Source: Kitasatospora phosalacinea
Lineage (GTDB): Bacteria > Actinomycetota > Actinomycetes > Streptomycetales > Streptomycetaceae
Length of the DNA stretch: 34,763 bases
Direction of reading: 5' to 3'
Assembly (NCBI RefSeq): GCF_000716545.1
Contig: NZ_JNWZ01000074.1
Coordinates: forward strand, 1 to 34,763
The translations under genes and the position numbers were made by a program. Each line of letters opens with the position of its first letter. Position 1 is the first letter of the stretch. Shown piece after piece: positions 14,195 to 22,700 of the stretch. Below the pieces are notes generated by a model, which made no database searches, had not been told where the DNA came from, and saw only the letters and a program-made list of their open reading frames with translations.

Positions 14195-15081
14195 CTGATC
14201 ATTTCAGAATGAGTTGGGCTTGGGGGCTTGGCATCTGAGGGGGTGGGGCGGCAGAGTGCTGCCGTGCCGGATGATCTTGTGTCTGATGACCTGTGGGAGC
14301 GGGTGGCTCCGTTGCTTCCGCCGCGTCCGCCGAGGCGCCACCGCTACCCTGGCCGGCTGCCGGCGGATGACCGGGCGGCGCTTCGCGGCATCGTGTATGT
14401 GTTGTGCAAGGGCGTGAGCTGGCAAGACGTTCCCGCGGAGCGGACCGGGTGCAGCGGCGTGACAGCCTGGCGACGACTGCGGGACTGGACCGGGGCCGGT
14501 GTGTGGCCTCGTCTGCACGAGGTCCTGCTCGCCGAACTGCGGTCGGCGGGGCTGCTGGAGATGGACGAGGCGGCTGTCGACGGCTCGCACGTGAGGGCCC
14601 TGAAAGGGGGGCTCACACCGGACCTTCGCCGGTCGACCGTGGCCGGGCGGGCAGCAAGCACCACTTGATCGTCGACCGGTGCGGGACGCCACTGGCGGTC
14701 ACGCTGACCGGTGGGAACCGACACGACGTCACCCAGCTGCTGCCGCTGCTGGACGCGATCCCGCGCATCCGGGGCCTGCGCGGACGGCCACGCCATCGAC
14801 CCCGCAGGCTGTTCGCCGATCGTGGCTGCGACCACGACAAGTACCGCCGCATTCTGCGGCTTCGCGGCATCACCCCGAAGATCGCCCGACGTAGTGTCGC
14901 CCACGGATCCGGACTCGGGAAGACCCGCTGGGTGGTCGAGCGGACCTTCGCCTGACTCCACCAGTTCAAACGCCTGCGGATCCGCTACGAGATACGCGCC
15001 GACCTCCACCTGGGCCTCCTCCAACTCGCCTGCAGCATCATCTGCCTGAGAAAACTGCGCACCTCATTTTGAAATGATCAG
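14195..15081 (+). mobile_element. IS5-family insertion sequence (IS1031/IS427-like), 887 bp
   Basis: Terminal inverted repeats of 19 bp (14195-14213 and 15063-15081) match at 18 positions; the left one begins CTGATCATTTCA. The direct TAA at 14192-14194 and 15082-15084 is a 3-bp target duplication of the TNA type seen in the IS1031 group. The element encodes one transposase in two frames. It lies inside the integrase gene, in the same orientation, and precise removal restores the integrase frame. Confidence 0.93.
14264..15072 (+). pseudogene. IS5-family DDE transposase, two-frame and with a premature stop
   Basis: The first frame (GTG 14264 to about 14611) encodes the N-terminal DUF4096-like part, LWERVAPLLPPRPPRR to EMDEAAVDGSHVRALKGG, with the first catalytic Asp in AAVDGSHV. 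A -1 shift at the slippery A3G6 run (14603-14611) continues into AHTGPSPVDRGRAGSKHHL, LTGGNRHDV (second Asp) and VVERTFA (catalytic Glu). Then TGA at 14953-14955 replaces what is Trp in relatives (RTFAWLHQF). The frame continues after it as LHQFKRLRIRYE to the stop at 15070-15072, inside the right inverted repeat. The frameshift is normal for two-ORF IS5 elements. The TGA removes about 38 C-terminal residues, so this copy is probably inactive. Confidence 0.85.
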
Positions 15082-15551
15082 TAAGACCATCAGCTCGGAG
15101 CGCCGCATCGCCCTGCCCTCGTCCTGCCTGCGCTCTCTTCGCGCCCATCGCGAGCAGCAGGCCCAGGAGCGGGTGAAGGCCAGCAGTGGCTGGATGGACA
15201 GCAGCCACGTCTTCACCCGGCCCGACGGGCACCCGATCGAACCCGCCACCCTCACCCGTCACTTCAAGGTCCTACTCCGCCGCTCTCGCCTCCGGGCGAT
15301 CCGGTTCCACGACCTGAGGCACTCGACCGCGACTCTTCTCCTTGAACAGGGCGTCGAACTCGTCGTGATCAAAGAACTCCTCGGTCACGCCCACATCGGC
15401 GTCACCGCCACCGTGCACGCCCACGTCCGGCTCCGCCTCCAGCGTGACGCCATTGACCTCCTCAGCCGCACGCTCGGCAAGCCTCCCGAGGCCACCACCG
15501 AGCCCGACGACGGCGACGACCCGCCGCTTTGTGCGGCGCCTGTCCGCTGAC

Positions 15552-15575
15552 GTTGCCGTCAACTACTGCCGTCAA
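15552..15575 (+). repeat. Possible integrase arm-type sites, right end of the element
   Basis: GTTGCCGTCA and ACTGCCGTCAA separated by 3 nt, directly after the integrase stop. The block is repeated at 9551-9573 with a 2-nt spacer. See the left-end entry. Confidence 0.45.
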
Positions 15576-15579
15576 CATG

Positions 15580-15622
15580 CCGTGAAGCCCTCCCCGGAGC
15601 TGTTCCGGGGAGGGCTTCACGG
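15580..15622. terminator. Strong bidirectional terminator after the integrase
   Basis: A perfect 19-bp stem (15580-15598 with 15604-15622) and a 5-nt loop, followed by TCTTTTCTTC on the plus strand. It serves the integrase operon (+) and, from the other side, the toxin immunity gene ending at 15697 (-). Confidence 0.9.
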
Positions 15623-15696
15623 TCTCTGCAAGTCTTTTCTTCAACCTTTTGAGGACTTAAATGGAAACCCCTTGCCGGGCCAGCTTCAGGCAAGAC

Positions 15697-16305
15697 TCAC
15701 AGAATGCCTCTAATATTCATCCACGCATCGATGGATTGCTTCACATCCGCCCTTTTCGTCGCAGATGAGATCCACGGAAGAGCGGACAAAACCAGCTCGA
15801 CGTCTTGCAATTCAGGGAATCCAGCACGCGCTTCATGATTCACCGAAAACTCTTGCCCGACAGGCGCATAGAAGTCATCGCCCGCCGCCAAGTAGGCCGC
15901 CTTCCTGGATTCCGATTCTTCGATTACCTGCCCATGTGAAAGCGGCATTCGGCTTAGCGCCCACGACGCGGCCTCATCCGGCGAAAGAAGGGCAGGAAGA
16001 CCTCCGAGCGGCGGATTGAAGCGAAGTGCAATGGCCGCGAGCCGCAGCATCCAATATGCACCCACGGCCGGCCTGACACCTCCGCTGGTTACAGCCAAGG
16101 TGACAACCTCCACTCCGATCTCAAAGTCACGTCTGACTTGCGGTGGGTTCGCGCCCCTTACAGGACTTACGCTGGTCTCCAGCGACTCGAAGATAGCCAG
16201 CCACCACTGCGGAGAAGCCCCGTCGGGAAGCCGATCCTGGATCCAGCGTGAGATATCAGGAACTGAAATCTTACGAATCTCGCAAAGGGTGCTCTCTATT
16301 TCCAC
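15697..16305 (-). CDS. Candidate immunity protein of the Rhs toxin
   Basis: A 202-residue, probably soluble protein of no family I can name. It has ISRWIQDRLPDG, SPQWWLAIFESLETS, a hydrophobic middle (AYWMLRLAAIALRF), and a C-terminal ELQDVELVLSALPW segment. The GTG start at 16305 directly follows the TAA stop of the Rhs gene, with GAAGG 8 nt upstream inside the toxin codons, so the two are co-translated. That position is the defining place for an immunity gene in Rhs systems, and the function is inferred from it. It would bind and block the 139-residue toxin tip in the producing cell. GC content is lower than in the housekeeping genes. Confidence 0.7.
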   Translation of the reverse strand: MEIESTLCEIRKISVPDISRWIQDRLPDGASPQWWLAIFESLETSVSPVRGANPPQVRRDFEIGVEVVTLAVTSGGVRPAVGAYWMLRLAAIALRFNPPLGGLPALLSPDEAASWALSRMPLSHGQVIEESESRKAAYLAAGDDFYAPVGQEFSVNHEARAGFPELQDVELVLSALPWISSATKRADVKQSIDAWMNIRGIL

Positions 16306-16725
16306 TTACGGAGCCTTCCCGCCGTAGTCTCGAATTACTGCCAGAGGAATCCTTATCCCCGCGCCGGCGAAAGAGTCAACGCCTCTGCTGATGAACGATG
16401 CAGCACACTGCGCACACGGAGGCGTGTAGTGGCCCGTAAAGTTATCGAATGATGTAACCCTACCGCCACTTCCGAATGTGATCTGCCCAGCGCCAGCAAC
16501 TGGCGCCCCACCGCTGGCGATGGTGTGATGCACGCCCGGGAGATCTTGAACCATATTGAGATTTCCATGCTCTCCGACAGTCCACAGGTACCTCCCCCCA
16601 CCAGAAACCGCATCCGAGAACTCGGGGGACCCGGCCGCCATCGCGGATACGCCTTCAAAATCAGCCGCCATTTGCTCAAACGGAAGCTCATCGGACTTAC
16701 TGTTGGCGACCACTCCATCGCCACA
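16306..16725 (-). other. Toxin tip of the Rhs protein (139 residues)
   Basis: The part after the HINT cleavage site, starting CGDGVVANSKSDELP. Notable are YLWTVGEHGNLNMV, GVHHTIASGGAPVAGAG, FDNFTGHYTPPCAQC and FAGAGIRIPLAVI. PPCAQC recalls the PCxxC zinc motif of deaminases, but no HxE partner was found, so that assignment is not made. The pattern HT-x-x-A-x-G-x-x-V, N-x-T/S-G-H-Y/F-x-P and AGI also occurs in the displaced tip at 8970-9458, which suggests one shared fold. Activity unknown. Confidence 0.75.
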
Positions 16726-19700
16726 ATTGTGTACGAGGACCGGCGTGGCCCCTGCCAGCACATAGTACGTGTGCAGTTCGGCCACGGTAAGGTTGTGGGC
16801 GCTGGTCGGCGGAGTGCTGTAGGTCTGGCTAGCGGTGACGGTGACGAGCGTTCCGTCGGTGGTCCGGAGCTGGTGGCCGACCGCCACGTCTACGGCATCA
16901 ACCCACTTGTGAACCGTTTCGTCCCAGTAGGCGTGGTGCGCGGTAGAGGTGACGACAGGGACCTCGCCCCGGGCATTGCGGTCGAGAGTGAGCTGAGTGA
17001 ACTCGACATCGTTGTAGCCGATGATCGTGGCGGTGACGGGCTCGGGTCGGGTTTCACCGGTCTGTGGGTCGCTGGCCAGGACCATTTCGCCGGGCTGGAG
17101 CTGCTCGATCGGTTTGGCGTTTCCGTCAGCGAGCTGAACTAGCGTCCCCGCCGGGAAGCTGTTGAAAGGACATGAGGCGCCGCTGTCCGTCTTGGCCGCA
17201 TCAGCTTCCGCGGCCTTCGCGGCATCGCCTCCTGATGCCTTCGCAGCGTCGGCTTCGGCCGCCTTGGCCGCTTGTTGTTCGGCTTCGGCAACCTCCTTCT
17301 CGGTCTTGCGGGCGACGCTGAAGGCTTCTTGGGCCTCCTTGGCGACGCGTTCGGCGCTGCGGATGGCGCTGTAGGCCTTCTCGCCCTCGCGCCAGAGCTT
17401 GAACGCCTTGATGCCGACCTTGACCGCCTTGAAGACCTTGGTCCACGGGACGAAGTTCAGGGCGGTGTTGATGCAGCCCATCACGTCGCCCTTGGTGAAG
17501 CAGTCGCGGGCGTCGTTGAAGCCGATCAGGTCGCCGACCACGTCGACGATCTTGCTGATCAGTTCCTCGCGGGCCTGCTTGGCCTTGGCGAGTGCTTCGT
17601 CGGCGGCCTGCTTCTGGCGCAGGGCCTCGTTGCTGGCGTCGTGTGCAGCCTTGCCGGCCGGGGTGGCGGAGTTGCTGGTGTTGCCTCCGGCTCCGTCGTC
17701 GCCGGCGCTGGGGGCGACGTAGATATAGGGCGTGCCCTGGCAGAGGCCGTCTTCCGTGACCCGGCAGGTGCCGTTGGGGTCGGAGCCGTCGACGGGGTTG
17801 TTGTTGGCGTAGGCGTAACCGTTCCACGACTGCGGGTCGGAGTTGTCGAAGAGCGGGTCGACGGACAGGAAGCGTGCGGTCTTCGGGTCGTACTGGCGGG
17901 CACCGAGGTTGGTGAATCCGGTGCCTTCGATGGTGCCGCCGACGAAGCCCTTGTCACCGGCCCAGGCTCCGGCCGCGGGCTGGGTGCCGCGGGCGTTGCC
18001 GAAGGGGTCGGTGGGGCGCCGGGCGACGTTCAGGGTGGCGGCGTCCATCTGGACACCGGCGGTGCCGTGCGGGTCGGACGCCTGGTAGTAGAGCTTCGTG
18101 GCACCGGCGTCGTCGGCGGTGCGGGTGATGGTCAGGCCGCCGGGGGCCGCGTAGTAGCGGGTGGCGGTGGTCTTGCCGGTGGCGGTGTCGAGGGTGAGCT
18201 CGTCCGTGCCCAGGTTGATGGTGGTCTTGCTGCCCGCTCGGCGGATCAGCTGGTTGCCGCTCCCGTCGTAGACGTAGCTGGTGTCGTTGGAGGGCGCCGC
18301 GGTGTCGTGGACCTTGGCGAGCTTGCCCTGGTTGTTCCAGGTCAGCGTCTTGGTGCCGGAGGTGTCCGTGATGGATGTGGTGTTGCCGGTCGCGTCATAG
18401 GTGGACGTGGCGACCTTGCTGGTGCCGTTCGCGCTGGTCGTGGAGGTGAGCAGCGCGTGCGGCCCGCCGGTGCCGCCGCCCGTGGCCGGGTCGGTGGTGG
18501 GGATGTTGGGGCCGGTGGCGAAGGTCTGGGTGGTCTGCTTGTCGTTGACGACCGCGCCGGTGGTGTCGTGCTGGACCAGCTTGGTGCGGTTGCCGGTCAG
18601 GTCGTAGGAGTAGGACTGCCAGTACGGAGCCGGGCCGCCGATCCGGGCGGACGCGGTGAGCGCCGTCGGCTCGGTGGCGTTGGTGCAGCCGCCGATGCCC
18701 TGCACCGAGGGGGCGGTGGCGGTGGTGGTGGTTCCCTTGTCGGTCCAGGCCGCGGCGAGCCGGCCGAGGTAGTCGTAGGTGTAGCACTGCAGGTCGGTGG
18801 CGGTGCCGTCCTGGACGGTCTTCGCCGACGTCATCGAACCGGACTTGCTGTAGGTGTAGGTGGTGAGGTCGACGTGGGTGGTGGTCGCCGTCTGCTTGTC
18901 CAGGGTGGACTGGACGACGCGGCCGGTGGCCGGGTCGTAGTCCTGGGTGGAGACGACCTGGAGACCGGCCTCACCCACCGTGGTGCGGGTGGGACGGGCG
19001 AACGCGTCGTACTTCATGTCCTGGACGTAGTAGTCCAGGCCGCTGGAGGTCCGGAAGTTGCCGTCGACGTCGTAGGAGTTGCCGACGGTCTCGGCCGCCA
19101 GGCCGCCCACCACGGGCAGCTTGGTGTTCTTGACCAGTCCGAGGACCGGCGTGTAGGTGTTCGACCAGGTGTAGGTGCCGGCCAGCTTCGCCTCACCGGT
19201 GACGGACGGGACCGTGATCGACGTCCCGGTGGGCCGGTAGCCGAGGTCGTAGCCGGCGACCGTGCTGACGTACGCGACCCTGCCGGAGCCGTTGGGGGCG
19301 TCGGCGTAGGTGGTCGTGCTGGTGGGCTTGCCCAGGGCCAGGGTGTCGTAGGTCGACTCGGTGAGCTTCTTGCTCGCGTCGGTGGTGCTGGTCCCGTCGT
19401 ACGAGGCGGTCGGCCGGCCGAGCAGGTCGTAGGTGACGCTGGTCGACTTGCCGCGCGCGTCGGTGGTGGTGACGGCGTCTCCGGCCTTGTTGTAGACCGT
19501 GGTCGACGTGCCGGCGTCCGGGTCGGTCGAGCTGATCTTCTGGCCGAGCAGGTCGTAGCCGTACGTCCACCGGTGGGCCGGGGAGTTGCTGTCCTGGACC
19601 CAGGTCGGCTTGCCCGCGACGTCGTACCCGTAGGTGGTGACGTCATAGGCCCCGGTCGGGGTGCCGGACTTGTACTGCCGGACCTCGACGGTGGCACCGG

Positions 19701-22700
19701 TGGAGTCGGTGATCTTCGTGCTGGCGTAGCCGCCGGGCGGCGGGGTGGTGTCGGTGCGCTCGGCGCCCGGGTAGGCCACCGTGGTGCGCCACTGCTCCTG
19801 GCCGTACGAGATGAACTTGCCGGCGGTGACGCGGCCGAGGCCGTCGTACTCGTTCCAGGTCTGCTGCGGGACCTCGGAGTCCTGCGGCAGGAAGACCGTG
19901 GCGACCGGGCCGGAGTCGGCGTTGTAGTAGGACGGGGTGGACTTGATCTGCCAGCCGTGCGAGTCGTAGAACGCCTCGGAGATCAGGCGGCCGACCTGGC
20001 CCTGGGCCGGGATGGACTGGGACTGGCGTACGCGGCCGAGGCCGTCGTAGATCTGCAGGCTCTTGGCGTAGGTGCGGTCCTCGCGGATGCTCTCGCTGGT
20101 GACGACCGACGGGGAGGTCGAGCCGTTGAGTTCGTAGCTGAACTTGCGGTTCGGGGTGGTCTTCTGGCTGTCGGTGTCGTTCGGGTCGCGGCCCGGCAGC
20201 CACACCGCGGTGAGGCGGCCCAGCGCGTCGTAGGTCTCCTGCGTGACGCGGCCGTTCTCGTCGGTCGCCCTGGTGGGCAGGCCGCGGGCCGGGTCGATGA
20301 CGGTGGTGGACTTCCAGCCGAGCGGGTTGGTGACCTCGACCTTGGAGGGCAGTTCACCGGTGGCGGGGGTGTACGCCGTGGTGGTGGTCGCGCCGTTCGG
20401 GTGGGCGGTGTCGGTGCGGTTGGGGTCGGTCGTGGAGACCTGGCGGCCGTAGGCGTCGTACTGCGCCTTGGACATCACCTTGTAGTTCGGGGTGTTGTTG
20501 GCCCCGTACGACTCCAGGACGCGGTTCTCGGTCTGGTCGGCCTTGTCGCCGATGGTGCCGAGCGCCTGACCGTCGTAGATGGTCAGGGCGTCCGAGATGG
20601 TGTTCGCCTGGGCGGGCGTCTGCCCGCAGGGGCCGGACAGGGTGAGCACCCGGGAGGGGAACTCGACCAGCGCCGGGTTGCTGCCGGAGGCGTACGTGAC
20701 GGCGGTGCACTGGCGCTGCGAGCCGTTGGTCGAGAGGTCGCCGAGGACGTCCGTGGTCAAGACGCGTCCGGCGTGGTCCTCGTCGTAGGTGGCGGTGCGC
20801 TCGGTGGTGCGCCACTGGCCGTTGGAGAGCAGCGAACGGGTCTTCACGTCGGCCGTGTTGACGTACCGGGCCGTCACCTTGGGCAGGTTGCCGGTCTGGG
20901 TGTGGGTCGCGGTGATCTTGGAGAGCCACGGGGTGGTGAGCTCACCGCCGACGACCTTGGCGCCCGCGGCGTCCGACTCGTAGTTCTGGGTCTCCCGGAC
21001 GAATCCGGCCAGTTCCTCCGCGTCGGTGATGGTCCCGCCCCAGCTGTCGGCGACCTGCCCGCCCATGCCGCGCAGGTAGGTGCTGACCGACTTGGTGCGC
21101 GGGCCGTCCGAGCCGGAGCCCGAGGTGGTGGTGACGGTCTGGTAGCCGCGGAAGTTGTCGTAGGTGCGGGTGTCGTCGTCCGCGAACTCGGAGTCGTTGC
21201 GGTGCCAGGCCGCGCCGCCGCCGTAGGAGTACTGGGTCTCCTTGGCCACGGTGGAGCTGGTGACCAGCGAGGACTCGGTGATCGAGGAGACCAGGTACTT
21301 GTGGAACCAGTCGTCGACCGGCTTGGCGTCGTAGGGCGAGCCCGGCGGCACCCACTTCACCGGCATGCAGGCCATGGTGTTCCCGGCCTCGGAGGCCGGC
21401 ATGGTGCCGTTGAGCCGCGAGCACTCGACCGGCTTGTAGACGACGGTGATCCGGCCGCCGGTCTCGGTGGTGATCTCCTTCATCCGGGGGCGGTTGAACT
21501 GCGAGACCGCCGGGACCAGGCCGTCGACCCGGTTGGCCATCTGCATGGCCGTGAAGGACACGGCGGGCAGCGTGACGTCCGCCTGGCCGTTCTTGCCGGT
21601 GCGCTGGATCGAGTTGAGCCACAGGGTCGGCGAGGTGCCGTCACCGGGGTCGGAGAAGACCTGGTTGAGCGCCCAGGAGTCGACCACCCGGGCCGAATCG
21701 CCCACGTACACCGTGGTCTCGATCTTGGTCAGCCGCTTGGAGGTCCAGAACGTCGGGCCGTAGGTGGTGCAGGTGCCGGACGAGGTGCAGGCCTGGTCGA
21801 GCGGGGTGTCGGGCCACGAGGACTGGTTGGCCACCACGCGCTGGGCGTCGCTGCAGGTGATCGAGCCGGAGGCGAAGCAGCGCTCCGCCGTGGTGAAGTC
21901 GATCTTCGCCGCGGGGTTGCCGGCGCCCTTCGAGGCGATCTGGTCGGCCAGCCGCAGGCCGTACTGGATCGAGGAGACGGTGGAGTACCGGTCGTACGCG
22001 GTGCGGGTGCCGGTGCCGTTGTTCTGGCCGCCGCCGCGCGCGTAGTGGTTGGACTCCTTGGCGTACTGGTACTTGATCAGGTTGCCGTGCAGGTCGACGA
22101 TGTAGTCGAGGTTCCACTGCCAGCCCATCTGGCACCAGGAGGCCAGGCCGGTCGAGGAGTTGTAGCACGGGTCGCCCGCGTGCGGGTGGTAGACCGGCAC
22201 GGTGTTGACCGAGTTGCTGGCCGGGTCCGTGCCGTCGCCGCCGGGCAGGTGGTTGGCGCCGAAGTAGTACTGGGTGCCGTCCGTGGTGGTGACCTTGAAG
22301 CCCTCGCCGTTCCAGGCCCCGTTGTTCAGGCCGGTCAGCGGGGTGATCAGGGTGCCGTCGTCGCCCTGCAGGCGCAGGGCGCCGGTGGTGTCGTCCTTGA
22401 CCACCGTGCCGGAGTGGCCGGCCAGGTTGAGCTGGAGCGCCTGCCCGGCCCAGCACTCGTCGCCCGACATGTCGATGCCGGACTTGATGCACGCCTTGTA
22501 CGAGCGGGAGATCGAGCCGGCCGAGTAGTCCCAGCCGTCACCGACCCAGCCCGACTGCGAGTTGGTGGCCGCGGTGCGGCCGTCCACCGCCGAGGAGTCG
22601 TAGCCCAGCACCACGCTGGGGGCGGACCCGCCGACCGCGGTCGGCAGGTCGAAGGTGTACGAGTAGGTGAAGTTGCCGGAGCCGGAACCGGCGCTCCAGG

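Larger units (their letters stand above)
13524..15550 (+). pseudogene. Tyrosine integrase of the AICE, split by an IS and otherwise mutated
   Basis: Two in-frame halves, 13524-14192 and 15083-15550, join across the IS once one TAA copy is removed, giving LPT/KTISSERRIALP and a total of 378 residues. Arg I is in TGLRKGELLGLRW, and the HxxR box is FHDLRHS followed by LLGHAHIGVTATV. The nucleophilic Tyr should follow, as in TxVYAHV of relatives, but the codon is CAC (TVHAHV). The N-terminal arm domain (GTVYQRKDDRWEAAGYV) runs EALAKLT directly into AKDVRTWLNEL. Relatives I remember have about 55 more residues there, mostly core-binding domain, ending in another KLT, so an in-frame deletion is inferred. 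The enzyme is certainly inactive because of the IS and probably because of the other two changes. Confidence 0.9.

Noticed and set aside
16306..16725. Cytidine-deaminase assignment for the Rhs toxin tip from PPCAQC
   Set aside because: PCxxC alone is insufficient: no HxE/CxE motif precedes it at the right distance, and the related displaced tip lacks the cysteines.
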